From assembly GCA_964467615.1 (NCBI GenBank), contig CAYXRK010000001.1, positions 70,536 through 134,535 on the forward strand: a stretch of 64,000 nucleotides of DNA, written 5' to 3'. Under the pieces are notes generated by a model. The model searched no databases, was not told the DNA's origin, and worked only from the letters and a program-made list of their open reading frames with translations. The first letter of the stretch is position 1. Every line of letters begins with the position of its first letter. Origin of the DNA: CAYXRK01 sp964467615. Lineage in GTDB: Bacteria; Hydrogenedentota; Hydrogenedentia; Hydrogenedentales; GCA-2746185. The position numbers and the translations under genes were made by a program. Of this stretch, positions 6,613-15,694 are shown in pieces.

Positions 6613-9450
6613 TTAGCTCCGCTTGCGCGCTCGCCGTTTCTTAGGTTCCTCCGAAACGGCCAACGGTGTGGTCAATTGCTCATACAGCCGAAACAGGAAT
6701 TCGATGCGCTCACGTTCGCTGTCGAATTTTTCTTTTCGGTAACAGCGATCCACAGCACGATCCAGCGCCCGATGCGCTTTCAACAGGTCCCCCGGCATGT
6801 AAAGCGGATCGTAGAGATCCGCTAATGTCTGGCCACCGTCCAAATGCTTTTGGCGCACGTCCAACAGTGCCTGGGCGCACTCCTCGACCTTTGCACGCCG
6901 CGCATCGGTCACGTCGACCGGCCAAGGGAAGTTGTTGTAGACCAGTTTGGCCGAATACCGAAGATCAGACTTTATCCGGCCGCACACTTGGCGGACCCAC
7001 GCCATGTGCATCGCACTCGTGAGAATGCCGAAGTGAAAAGGGGTAGCGTTCGGAATAAAAAGACAACTATCGTGAACAATACTTTCGGGACCGAAATATG
7101 AGAATGGTATGTACACGCGCCTCTCGGAGCTATGGCGGGGCAAAACGATGAAGTTCGAATCAGGTTGCCTTATTTCCGCAAATTGAAATGGGCGCTCGGC
7201 CAATCGCTTTGTCGCCGCGCGATTACTTCGGAGGCGATACTCCCGTACGGCTTCGATACGTTCCTTCACGCCAGGAAGATTTCGATACTGTTGAATGGGG
7301 ACGTCCTTAAGCCAAATGCACCATCGTTCGGCGCCGCTGAAGTATTCTTTGGCGCTAACCAGCGGACGCAGAAAAGCCGCGGCCCTCGGCGCGCGAGACA
7401 ACAGTTCTCTCTTCTCATCCGCGTCGAGTATCAGTTGCCCATCGTCGTTCGGCATACTGCCGAAATTCATCGCCGGGGCGCCAGCGATGGTGTGCGGGCG
7501 GCTTTTCAATACGCAGTCATTCCCGTCAACCAAGTACGGGTTGATGTTCGTAGCCGGGGAAATTGTAGGTCCATTTTTGCCTTCCTCATAGTCGTGAATC
7601 AGCTTCTTCGCGGCATCAAAATTTGAAAAACCAACTACGATGACGTGGACGTGCGCAGCGCCTTGGGCCTCGCTCTCCCAGGCAAAAGTCCGGTGAGCAA
7701 AATGAATCTTGAACCCGAACCGCCGCCAAAGAATCGGCCACAACACACCGGGTTGCTCGCCTTGAGATATAGAATTCGTAGATACGAACGCACAGGGTAT
7801 CCTCTTGCCTGATATGAAATGGCCGGCCTTCATGTACCAGCAGCACACATAGTCAAGAACACCGCAGCCGGCATGATTGGCGAAAACATGCTCCATGTCC
7901 GATTGTTGACTGGCGCTCCTTGCCTTCTTACCCACGAAAGGCGGGTTTCCAAAGACGTACGAACACTTTTCCGCGGGCAGCAGATCGTTCCAATCCATTC
8001 GTAGTGCATTCCCGCAGCGGATGTGGGGCGCGGCGCGGAGGGGAATTCGCTGAAAAACGTTTCCGAACGCGAGGCTTAATTCGGTATTCATCTGATGATC
8101 GGTCAGCCACAGGGCCGTTTCCGCGATACGCGCCGGCCACTCCAGGACCTCGATACCGAAGAACTGGTCGACATCGACATGCGAAAGCTTGGCGACTTCA
8201 CCGAGGTCGAGATGTCTCTCTTCGTTGCCATTCGGGTAGAGAAACGTGAGCAATTCCAATTCGAGCCGGCGCAGTTCGCGGTACGCGACGACGAGGAAGT
8301 TACCGCAGCCGCAGGCGGGGTCGAGAAGGTGGAGGGAGGCGAGCTTGTTCTGAAATGCTTCAATGCGCGATTTGCGGCGCCCTGATCGGTCCTTCTTTAT
8401 TTGTTCAAATTCCGCGCGGAGCGCGTCGAGAAACAAGGGCCGGATGACCTTGAGGATGTCGCGCTCGGAGGTGTAGTGCGCGCCGATCTGCCGCCGTTCC
8501 TTCTTGTCCATGATGCCCTGAAAAAGAGAGCCGAAAATGGCGGGCGAAATACGTGACCAATCGAAGCGGCATGCGCCCAACAGCGCATTGCGCATGTCGG
8601 CGTCATACGCGGTCAACCGCAAATGTGCCGCGAATAGCTCTCCATTGATGAACGGAAACGCGGCCAGGTCTTCGTCCAGGCGTTTGGGCCGCCGGTCCTC
8701 GGGCGTGTTCAGCACCTCGAACAACGCCATGAGCTGTTGGCCTAAGTCCGAACCGTCCTCGCTCGTGCGATGGTGCAGAAACATCTCGAACTGGGCCGTC
8801 TCGAAGATGCCGGTGTCATCCGAAAACAGGCAAAACAGAATTCGCACGAGCAAACGCTCGAGATCGGATCCGGAATATCCGCCCTCTTCGACTGCGTCGT
8901 GCAGGTCGGCCATGATCTGCGCTGCTTTGAGGTTTGCGGGGTCGTCCTCGCCGAAGCGGTGCGTCTGTTGACCGATGAGAAACGCGAAATGCCGCACGTG
9001 TTTGTGAAGGTCCGCAAGCGGGACCTCGATGTAGTCGTAACCGTGCCCCTTGAAAAGTTCGCCCTGTTCCTCTGGTTCGAGGTCGTATAGGAGGATGCGC
9101 GCGAAATCGGAAACGATGATGTGCCGCGGCACATCATCGCCGCGGCCCGAAGCCTCGAGTTCCTGGATGTACTGAAACGCTTGTGACTGCGCTTTGTCGA
9201 GCGGCTGGCCCGCGCTCTTGTGCTCCACCAAGAGCCGGCCTCGCCAAAATAGGTCAATGAAACCATAGGTGCTTTTGATCGTCCTGACTGGTTCCTCGAA
9301 GGAGGCGACCGTGCGGCGTTTGATGCCGAAGACGTTGAAGAATTCGTTCCAGAAGGTTTGCGCTTCGCCGCGCTCGCGGGCCGCGCCTTCCCAGGATCGG
9401 GAGAATTGGATGGCCCGTTGACGGATTTCGTTCCAGGAGAGGGCAGGCAT
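6613..9450 (-). CDS. MmeI-like single-chain restriction-modification enzyme
   Basis: The 945-residue protein joins nuclease, helical, methyltransferase and specificity regions in the MmeI order and length. Near residues 66-78 it has D-x9-E-H-K, the PD-(D/E)xK spacing seen in MmeI. The methyltransferase motifs are DPACGCGNF (SAM binding) and GNPPFVG (the NPPF adenine-amino motif). The C-terminal half should hold the target-recognition domain. Such type IIL enzymes methylate one strand of an asymmetric site and cut about 20 bp away. All visible catalytic motifs are intact. No other restriction or defence gene adjoins it, so it is a self-contained system. Confidence 0.85.
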   Translation of the reverse strand: MPALSWNEIRQRAIQFSRSWEGAARERGEAQTFWNEFFNVFGIKRRTVASFEEPVRTIKSTYGFIDLFWRGRLLVEHKSAGQPLDKAQSQAFQYIQELEASGRGDDVPRHIIVSDFARILLYDLEPEEQGELFKGHGYDYIEVPLADLHKHVRHFAFLIGQQTHRFGEDDPANLKAAQIMADLHDAVEEGGYSGSDLERLLVRILFCLFSDDTGIFETAQFEMFLHHRTSEDGSDLGQQLMALFEVLNTPEDRRPKRLDEDLAAFPFINGELFAAHLRLTAYDADMRNALLGACRFDWSRISPAIFGSLFQGIMDKKERRQIGAHYTSERDILKVIRPLFLDALRAEFEQIKKDRSGRRKSRIEAFQNKLASLHLLDPACGCGNFLVVAYRELRRLELELLTFLYPNGNEERHLDLGEVAKLSHVDVDQFFGIEVLEWPARIAETALWLTDHQMNTELSLAFGNVFQRIPLRAAPHIRCGNALRMDWNDLLPAEKCSYVFGNPPFVGKKARSASQQSDMEHVFANHAGCGVLDYVCCWYMKAGHFISGKRIPCAFVSTNSISQGEQPGVLWPILWRRFGFKIHFAHRTFAWESEAQGAAHVHVIVVGFSNFDAAKKLIHDYEEGKNGPTISPATNINPYLVDGNDCVLKSRPHTIAGAPAMNFGSMPNDDGQLILDADEKRELLSRAPRAAAFLRPLVSAKEYFSGAERWCIWLKDVPIQQYRNLPGVKERIEAVREYRLRSNRAATKRLAERPFQFAEIRQPDSNFIVLPRHSSERRVYIPFSYFGPESIVHDSCLFIPNATPFHFGILTSAMHMAWVRQVCGRIKSDLRYSAKLVYNNFPWPVDVTDARRAKVEECAQALLDVRQKHLDGGQTLADLYDPLYMPGDLLKAHRALDRAVDRCYRKEKFDSERERIEFLFRLYEQLTTPLAVSEEPKKRRARKRS

Positions 9451-9643
9451 GGGCTACGCGAAAGGGGCGGCGGCTGGCATAGGTGAATAGTGGCGGAGAG
9501 GAAGTTCAATGTTCAATGTACAAGGTTTTCCGGATACGGCGGCGCGCTGATAGGCCCGCTAACTCCGCATCCAGCTCCATCGGGGCGGAAGAATGAAGTG
9601 ATTCAACCGAGCACACTATAAAGTTGACGCATCCACTCCTTGT

Positions 9644-9686
9644 TTCACCGCTCCACGCTCACGCGAATCCGCGCCCGTGCCGCCGG
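9644..9686 (-). pseudogene. Duplicated 3' end of the tetR gene
   Basis: Read on the minus strand this encodes ARARIRVSVER and a TGA stop, matching the tetR C-terminus ALTRIRTSVER-stop at 10126-10167. The first 17 bases, TTCACCGCTCCACGCTC, are identical in both copies, and about 38 of 43 positions match overall. An in-frame stop lies just upstream, so it is only a fragment. It brackets the DUF6157 gene with the intact tetR end. Confidence 0.55.
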
Positions 9687-9718
9687 AATCTACCCGGCCC
9701 TCCGCGTCCATGTGCTGA

Positions 9719-10129
9719 TTAGCCACGTTTGCTCCTCATGGCTGACAATAGCTTGGGCCCGTTCGCCTTCGGATCGACGAAGCGCCGGTACTTTTCGGAC
9801 TCCATCGCGTACAACGCTACTTTGCCGTTGCGGTCGAAGTGAAACCCCCAGCCATATTTCTTGGGAAGGGCCGAAGACCGCAGGCACGCTTGCGGCTTCG
9901 CAAAGAACTCCTCGCGCTTCTTTGCGGTGGCTTCGCTGCGCGGGACGCCTTTATGCCGGACGTGCGTCTCCCAAAGAATGTCCTCTTGCGTAAAGGCGTA
10001 TGGGTTGTTCGAAATCAGCTCGTACTGGATCAGGTGCGCCGGTTTCCGTCTGCCGCGCATGGACGGAACGACACCTTCGGTGAACGGGCAGTCCGGCGCA
10101 ACCTGTATAAAGGTGTCTATGTAGTTCAC
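9719..10129 (-). CDS. DUF6157-type protein, unknown function
   Basis: The 136-residue product begins MNYIDTFIQVAPDCP and contains IQYELISNNPYAFTQEDILW and VRHKGVPRSE, a pattern I recognise from the DUF6157 family of small cytoplasmic proteins with no known function. The GTG start overlaps the tetR stop (GTGA), suggesting coupled translation and possible control by that regulator. The whole gene lies between two copies of the tetR 3' end. The family call is from memory and no biochemical role can be stated. Confidence 0.65.
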   Translation of the reverse strand: MNYIDTFIQVAPDCPFTEGVVPSMRGRRKPAHLIQYELISNNPYAFTQEDILWETHVRHKGVPRSEATAKKREEFFAKPQACLRSSALPKKYGWGFHFDRNGKVALYAMESEKYRRFVDPKANGPKLLSAMRSKRG

Positions 10130-10809
10130 CGCTCCACGCTCGTGCGAATCCGCGTCAGTGCCGCGGGATCCCGAAGCAACGCGGCGACGGCAAACTCCGC
10201 GGCGGCGAAGGCCCGATCGCGCAGTGGACTTTGCGTCGGCGCGAGGTCCGCGTTGAACCCGGAATCGGCAAGTTCACGCACCAGCGCCGCGGACGAAACC
10301 GTGTCCACTTTCCGGAATTCGCCGTTCTCAATTCCGTCCTCGATGCGCTCGGCGATCCACGTCTCGAATTCACGCCGCGCGGGGCAATTCACGTCGTAGT
10401 CGAAGCCCCTCAGTTCCGGCGCGCGAAACAGCCGCCGGAGCGGTTCATCCGCCTCCCCCAGCATCATTACGCGATCCGCCACGGCCCGGAAGACCCGCGC
10501 CGCGGGCCCGTGCGGGCTGCGGTTCAGGCGCATGCACATGTCGAGCGAGACGGCGTAGGTCCGGTTCAGCAGCGCGCCGAGGAGCGCTGCCTCGTCGGTG
10601 AAATGGTAGCGAAGGTAGCGTTCGGGCAACTCGACCGCGCGGCCAACGTCGGCGAGCGACACGTTCCCCACGCCGCGCTCGGCAATCAAACGAAGCGCCG
10701 CGTCCAGAATGTCGCTTTCGGGCGAGAACACTGTACCCGCGCGTTTGGGCGCGTTCTGCTCGATCAGCGCGCGCCGTTGCGGCGAACGTCTCTTACTGGA
10801 AAAACGCAT
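10126..10809 (-). CDS. TetR-family transcriptional regulator
   Basis: The N-terminal helix-turn-helix is visible: ILDAALRLIAERGVGNVSLADVGRAVELPERYLRYHFTDEAALL in outline, at about residues 33-77, preceded by a basic tail. The C-terminal ligand domain is typical in length (227 residues overall). TetR proteins repress nearby genes and are released by a small ligand. The likely target is its own operon with the DUF6157 gene (GTGA overlap), or the divergent region upstream. The ligand is unknown. Confidence 0.85.
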   Translation of the reverse strand: MRFSSKRRSPQRRALIEQNAPKRAGTVFSPESDILDAALRLIAERGVGNVSLADVGRAVELPERYLRYHFTDEAALLGALLNRTYAVSLDMCMRLNRSPHGPAARVFRAVADRVMMLGEADEPLRRLFRAPELRGFDYDVNCPARREFETWIAERIEDGIENGEFRKVDTVSSAALVRELADSGFNADLAPTQSPLRDRAFAAAEFAVAALLRDPAALTRIRTSVER

Positions 10810-10860
10810 GAATTGCTACTCGATGCCCGGAAAGTACGCTACCCGTACGTACGCCGCGAG

Positions 10861-13116
10861 TCAACCAACGCCCACAAGCCGCAGCCGTCTCGGCGATGTC
10901 CCAGTCACACGCGCGATGATGATTGCGCGGCTGTAGCCTGCTGCGCGTAGTGCGGTGATCACCGACTCCGCGCGCGCTTCGGGAACGCTCGCAATCAATC
11001 CGCCGGACGTCTGCGGATCGAAAAGCAGATCATATTGCGGCCTGCCGCGAATCGTCTCCGCGCCGTCGATGTTCGCCGCCGCCGATTCGTTCTTGGGAAA
11101 CATCGTGCTGCGCACACCCGCTTGCGCCGCTTCGAGCGCCCCGGGAAGCGCCGGTAGCAGCTCGGGATTGAGTTCCGCGCCAACGTTTGATGCTTCGAGA
11201 ATCTCCAAGAGATGGCCCGCGAGCCCGAACCCGGACACGTCCGTGCAGGCCGTTGCGCCATGGTCGGCGAGAATGCGCGCGGCGGCGGCGTTCGAGGTCA
11301 ACATCGCCGCGATGGCCGCGTCTTCCCAATCGCCACGCGCTTCACCCCGCATCGCCGCCGCGAGAATGATGCCCGTCCCGAGTGGCTTCGTGAGGACGAG
11401 CCGGTCTCCCGGCCGCGCGCCGGATTTCGAAATGATCGCGTCTTCGCGAACCGAACCGGTGATCGTAAATCCCACCGTCATTTCCATGCCCTCGGTGGTA
11501 TGGCCGCCAATCAGCACGGCGCCGTGCTCCTTCAACGTCGCGACGCCGCCCGCGAGAAAATCGAACAGCACCGTCTCCGCGCGCGAAGCGTCCGACTCCG
11601 CAAGCATCACCTGCGCGAGCGCGTGCCGCGGCGATCCGCCCATCGCGTAGACGTCGTTCATCGCATGTAGCGCCGTGATCCTGCCGAGCAAATACGGGTC
11701 GTCCACGAACGCTCGAAAGAAATCGACCGTGTGGACCGTCAATTGCCCTGGTTCGGGGCGCGTTATTGCTGCGTCGTCCGGAGAATCCAGGCCGATGACC
11801 ACGTCCGGCCCGTGCTCCACGCGCAACCGCTCGAAAACGCCGCGCAATACCGCGGGGCCCGCCTTGCAGCCGCATCCGCCGCAGGCCATGACTTCGCTAC
11901 GCATCGGCGTCGTTGAGCTCATTTGCCTTAGATTGCGGTATTTCGCCATCCACTCCGTGTCGATGCGCCGTTTCCACTTCCAAACGCGCGGGCCTTCCCA
12001 GGAAAATGGGCCACGCGACGCGATCGCGTTTTCGTCGCCCGTGCCGATGAGACTGAGGAAACGCTTCTGCGGCGCGAAGGGTTGTAGCGCTTCGCCGCGG
12101 ACGGCGCGGCGAATGTTGTCCGCAAGATACGGGCCTTGCCTCACAGCGAACACACCAGATTTGGGACGGGGGCTTCCGCCCATGCTTACACAATCGCCCG
12201 CGCCTAAGACGAATTCGTGGGAGACCGACTGGAGAAACTCGTTTACCGCTAGGAACCCGCCGTCGTTTGTGGCGAAGCCCGCCTCGCGGATCCACTCGCG
12301 CGGGGCAGCGTGGGTGGTCCAGATAAGTGCATCATAGTGGAACACTTCGCCGCTGGTGCATTCGAGACCCCCTTTGGACACCCTCGCGACCTCCTCGCGC
12401 AGCGCCAAATTCACCCCGCGACGCTCCAAAACGCGCCGCAATCGCCTCCGAACGCCAGGATTATGCGTCGGGGTGATATCGGAAGACTTGTCTAAAATAA
12501 GAAATTCGAGGCCGTCCGAGTGGATGCCTTTGCGGTCTAAAAGCGACTGGAGGAAGTGCTGCATCGAGAGCGTCAATTCGATACCGCCGACGCCCGCGCC
12601 GACGACCACGATGCGAAAGCGTCCCGCCGCTTCCTGCACGCGGCCGGCGATCTCTCGCCAGCCTTCCAGAAAGCGGTCGACCGGTTTGGCGGGGAGCGCA
12701 TACTCGCGCGCTCCGGGGACGTTGTCCATCACGGGTATCGACCCGACGTTGATGGAGAGGAAATCAAATGGGACTGGAGGCCGCTCGGCGCAGATCACCG
12801 TCTTGGCTTGAAGATCGATCCCGACGGCCTCGTCGTGGAAGAAGCGGCACCCGGCGTACCGCGCGATCGCGCGGAGATCGAGGTGCGAATCGTAGTACGA
12901 GTAGTGCCCGGCGATGTGGCCCGGTAGCATCCCCGAGTACGGCGCGAGGGAGTCGGGGGAAACCAGCGTGAAATTGACGCGCGGGTCGGGCCGCATTTCG
13001 AATTGGCGGAGCACCTCGACATGGGCATGGCCGCCGCCCACCAGGACCACTTCGCGCGGCGCGCTCTCGATACCGGACACGAACTCGCTGGCCGTCCCCG
13101 GCGGGGCATGGGTCAC
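10861..13116 (-). CDS. selD: FAD/NADH dehydrogenase - selenide water dikinase fusion
   Basis: Two enzymes are fused in 751 residues. Residues 1 to about 400 are a type II NADH-dehydrogenase-like flavoprotein, with FAD motif VLVGGGHAHVEVL and a second Rossmann motif VVVGAGVGGIEL. From about residue 410 comes SelD, which makes selenophosphate from selenide and ATP. Its active motif CGGCGCK has Cys where some homologues carry selenocysteine, with Lys four residues on. GLDSPDDAA, MNDVYAMGG and the Gly-rich end are typical. Such fusions are known in other bacteria; the flavoprotein may supply reduced selenium. No selA, selB or selU is in the window. The GTG start overlaps the lipoprotein stop upstream. 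Confidence 0.9.
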   Translation of the reverse strand: MTHAPPGTASEFVSGIESAPREVVLVGGGHAHVEVLRQFEMRPDPRVNFTLVSPDSLAPYSGMLPGHIAGHYSYYDSHLDLRAIARYAGCRFFHDEAVGIDLQAKTVICAERPPVPFDFLSINVGSIPVMDNVPGAREYALPAKPVDRFLEGWREIAGRVQEAAGRFRIVVVGAGVGGIELTLSMQHFLQSLLDRKGIHSDGLEFLILDKSSDITPTHNPGVRRRLRRVLERRGVNLALREEVARVSKGGLECTSGEVFHYDALIWTTHAAPREWIREAGFATNDGGFLAVNEFLQSVSHEFVLGAGDCVSMGGSPRPKSGVFAVRQGPYLADNIRRAVRGEALQPFAPQKRFLSLIGTGDENAIASRGPFSWEGPRVWKWKRRIDTEWMAKYRNLRQMSSTTPMRSEVMACGGCGCKAGPAVLRGVFERLRVEHGPDVVIGLDSPDDAAITRPEPGQLTVHTVDFFRAFVDDPYLLGRITALHAMNDVYAMGGSPRHALAQVMLAESDASRAETVLFDFLAGGVATLKEHGAVLIGGHTTEGMEMTVGFTITGSVREDAIISKSGARPGDRLVLTKPLGTGIILAAAMRGEARGDWEDAAIAAMLTSNAAAARILADHGATACTDVSGFGLAGHLLEILEASNVGAELNPELLPALPGALEAAQAGVRSTMFPKNESAAANIDGAETIRGRPQYDLLFDPQTSGGLIASVPEARAESVITALRAAGYSRAIIIARVTGTSPRRLRLVGVG

Positions 13117-13637
13117 TGCTGCGCGTCCACCTTCTGGCCGTCGCCGCCGAGCCAGACGCCGCCGCTGGAGAATTGGTACCGGAGCGATTCGCGGCCGCGC
13201 TCTTCGGTGGGAATGGTCGCCAGTTCCGCCTGCGCCTCGGTGCGGTTATCGCAACGGCGGCCCTGATAAACACGGTACGCGTATTCGATGTACCCGGCGT
13301 AACCGCGCTCCGCGACCGGCCCCGTCCCGCTGCGTTGGGCGTCCGAGGGGTAGAAGTTCTCATACACCTTGACTTCTTTGTAATACTTCCCGCGCAAGCC
13401 GTCACCTTCATCGAACTTGATGACCCCGTGCCGTCCGGCGGCGTTCAGCCGTTTCAATTCCGAGGTGCCGACTTCCGACAATCGCCCGAACACCTTGTCC
13501 GATCCGGACTGATATCCCTCGGGCCGGTCCTTGATACCGAAGTCCTGCAAGACGGTGTCCACCACGCCGCTCCCCGAGTCCGACGCGCACCCCGCCACCA
13601 ACGCCACACACGCAACCGCCGCGGCCAATCGCACCAT
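13113..13637 (-). CDS. Putative lipoprotein, unknown function
   Basis: Starting at 13637 the protein begins MVRLAAAVACVALVAGC, a clear lipoprotein signal with lipobox VAGC. The mature part of about 155 residues is rich in Tyr, Gly and charged residues and matches no family I recognise. A longer reading to 13709 would bury the signal peptide. It overlaps the downstream SelD fusion by a GTGA junction, which suggests co-translation, but no functional link to selenium is evident. Confidence 0.65.
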   Translation of the reverse strand: MVRLAAAVACVALVAGCASDSGSGVVDTVLQDFGIKDRPEGYQSGSDKVFGRLSEVGTSELKRLNAAGRHGVIKFDEGDGLRGKYYKEVKVYENFYPSDAQRSGTGPVAERGYAGYIEYAYRVYQGRRCDNRTEAQAELATIPTEERGRESLRYQFSSGGVWLGGDGQKVDAQQ

Positions 13638-13913
13638 CGTGGGTCCCCTTGTCGATTTCCGCGAGAGTATAGCAGTGGCGTCCGCGGCGACGAGAACGTC
13701 CTGCAGCAAACCCCAGTGTTTCCGAAGTAACCTCTACCTTTGACATCATTAGGCCGTTCGGCTGTGGATATGTGCATAACTCCACTCTCTAGTGGGCATT
13801 TCACTTGGAAATTGAAGCCACATCTTATTCGTTTGATTTGATGTGCGAAGTAGTGTATCAATTTGTAGAGACGTGGCTCTAAAGCTTCCACCAAAATCAG
13901 TACGGGTGCCTCT

Positions 13914-14897
13914 ATGAAAAAGTTCGGGATAGCATTTCTTTGCCTAACGGTAACAATCGGCTGCAAAGGACGGGAAGCGGGCGACGATAGACCTCTTCGC
14001 GTGGGCCTCAATATATGGCCTGGCTACGGGGCGTTCTTGATCGCCGACGCCAAAAAACTTTTCGCTGAAGAAGGTGTTGACGTCGACATTCAGATCATCC
14101 AGGACGATCCCGCGCGTGAGGCCGCGCTCCTTTCCGGCAAACTAGATGGAATCGGCATGACGATGGATAACCTTGTCCTCTTGAATGCGCGTGGTGTCAA
14201 GTGCACCGCCATCTACAAGTACGACGGGTCCGCTGGAGCAGACGGAATCATCGCTGGCGCGGGAGTTAACGCGATCAGCGACCTCAAAGAGAAACGCGTC
14301 GCATGGGCGTCGGGAACGACCAGCCATTTCTTCCTCGTCCAAGCTCTGAAGGATGTCGGTTTGTCAACCAGTGACTTGAAGCATGTCGACATGTCGTCGG
14401 ACGAAGCCGGCGCAGCCTTTGCGTCGGGCGCGGTCGAAGCAGCGGTCACCTGGGAACCGTGGTTAAGCAAAGCTAAAGAAGTTGAAGGGGGTAAAGTGCT
14501 CCTTACAACGAAAGAGTTGCCGGTGATCGAAGATGTACTCTTCATGGAAAACTCTGTACTAGCTGAACGCCCCGATGAAGTGACGCGATTCCTCCGGGCG
14601 TGTTTTCGAGCGGTGGACTATTGGAAAGAGCATCCCGATGAGGGAAACAAGATCATCGCAGATCGGTTCGACCTACCGCTTAAAGACGTCGAGGGTATGC
14701 TCTCGGGCATCGAGATTATGGATTTACAGAAGAACAAAGCATTCTTTGGCATCGGGCAGGAAGGGGCAAGTCCCGCCGTATTGGCATATAAATCTGCCCG
14801 CTCGGCGTGGGAACAAGAGGGATTGATTGGGGCCGCAGCCGAACCCGTCGTTCCCGCGATTGATTCGTCTTTTGTTCAAAGAGCCGCGTCAAAGTAG
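13914..14897 (+). CDS. NitT/SsuA-type ABC transporter substrate-binding lipoprotein
   Basis: A lipoprotein signal (MKKFGIAFLCLTVTIGC) precedes a 300-residue binding protein with the NMT1/SsuA pattern: LRVGLNIWPGYGAFLIAD at the start of the mature chain and later VAWASGTTSHFFL and AAVTWEPWLSKA. The family delivers nitrate, sulfonates, taurine or thiamine precursors to a membrane permease. The WEP motif is typical of the aliphatic sulfonate/nitrate branch, but the substrate cannot be fixed from sequence. Permease and ATPase genes follow directly. Base composition is less GC-rich than the flanking genes. Confidence 0.85.
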   Translation: MKKFGIAFLCLTVTIGCKGREAGDDRPLRVGLNIWPGYGAFLIADAKKLFAEEGVDVDIQIIQDDPAREAALLSGKLDGIGMTMDNLVLLNARGVKCTAIYKYDGSAGADGIIAGAGVNAISDLKEKRVAWASGTTSHFFLVQALKDVGLSTSDLKHVDMSSDEAGAAFASGAVEAAVTWEPWLSKAKEVEGGKVLLTTKELPVIEDVLFMENSVLAERPDEVTRFLRACFRAVDYWKEHPDEGNKIIADRFDLPLKDVEGMLSGIEIMDLQKNKAFFGIGQEGASPAVLAYKSARSAWEQEGLIGAAAEPVVPAIDSSFVQRAASK

Positions 14898-14911
14898 CGT
14901 GGACCGAAAGT

Positions 14912-15694
14912 TTGCAGCACAACAATCTGATTCGAGAGTTTACTGCATGGCTCCAACAACGCCTATCGTACGTCGGGCTTGCGATCCTCTTTGTCCTCTG
15001 GTCACTTGTTACCTATAGCGGGCTTGTTCCCGAGTATTTTCTATCAAGCCCTTCGCAGGTTCTATCGGCGTTAGTGGCGATGTTTAGCGAAGAAGGTTTT
15101 CTTCTCGACATACTGGTTACACTGTTTCGCATTACTTCAGGGTTTTTGCTGTCGGTCGCCTGTGCCCTTCCGCTCGGGGTCCTTATTGCGCGATCCAAGA
15201 GTATCGACGACATGCTCTCGCCAATCCTTAGCTTCGTCCGCTATCTTCCGGTTCCTGCTCTGATTCCGATTAGCATTCTTTGGTTCGGCGTTGGTGAAAC
15301 GCAAAAAATTATGATTGTGTTCATTGGCGTTTTCTTCCAACTAGTCTTCCTCGTTTCCGACGCCGTTCGGAATGTTCCCCTTGCACTTGAGGAGATCGCG
15401 AAAACCTTCGGCGCACGTCCCCGCACCGTTGTTTTCAAAGTCGTCCTACCATACTCATCGCCAGCTATATTCGATCACTGTCGCGTGACCGTCGGCTGGG
15501 CATGGGGTTGGGTGATGCTCGCGGAACTCGTTGGTGCCCACCGCGGCATCGGCTTCATGATCGTTAGGTCCCAACGGGTGCTGAACAACGACCACATTAT
15601 CGCCGCGCTTCTGATACTCGGGGTACTGGGCGTCATTACCGATTACGTATTCATCCTCTCAGGAAAACGCGTATTTCGCTGGTGGCGCAACTGA
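14912..15694 (+). CDS. ABC transporter permease (SsuC/TauC type)
   Basis: The 260-residue protein has about six hydrophobic segments and the binding-protein-dependent permease pattern, including EEIAKTFGARPRTVVFKVVLP, the EAA loop that docks on the ATPase. The best start is TTG at 14912, 14 bases after the binding-protein stop; no in-frame ATG is nearby. It pairs with the preceding binding protein and the following ATPase to form one importer. Confidence 0.85.
   Translation: MQHNNLIREFTAWLQQRLSYVGLAILFVLWSLVTYSGLVPEYFLSSPSQVLSALVAMFSEEGFLLDILVTLFRITSGFLLSVACALPLGVLIARSKSIDDMLSPILSFVRYLPVPALIPISILWFGVGETQKIMIVFIGVFFQLVFLVSDAVRNVPLALEEIAKTFGARPRTVVFKVVLPYSSPAIFDHCRVTVGWAWGWVMLAELVGAHRGIGFMIVRSQRVLNNDHIIAALLILGVLGVITDYVFILSGKRVFRWWRN

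Noticed and set aside
13710..13913. Possible riboswitch before the ABC importer
   Set aside because: No conserved core of a thiamine, cobalamin or other known riboswitch could be recognised in this AT-rich leader.
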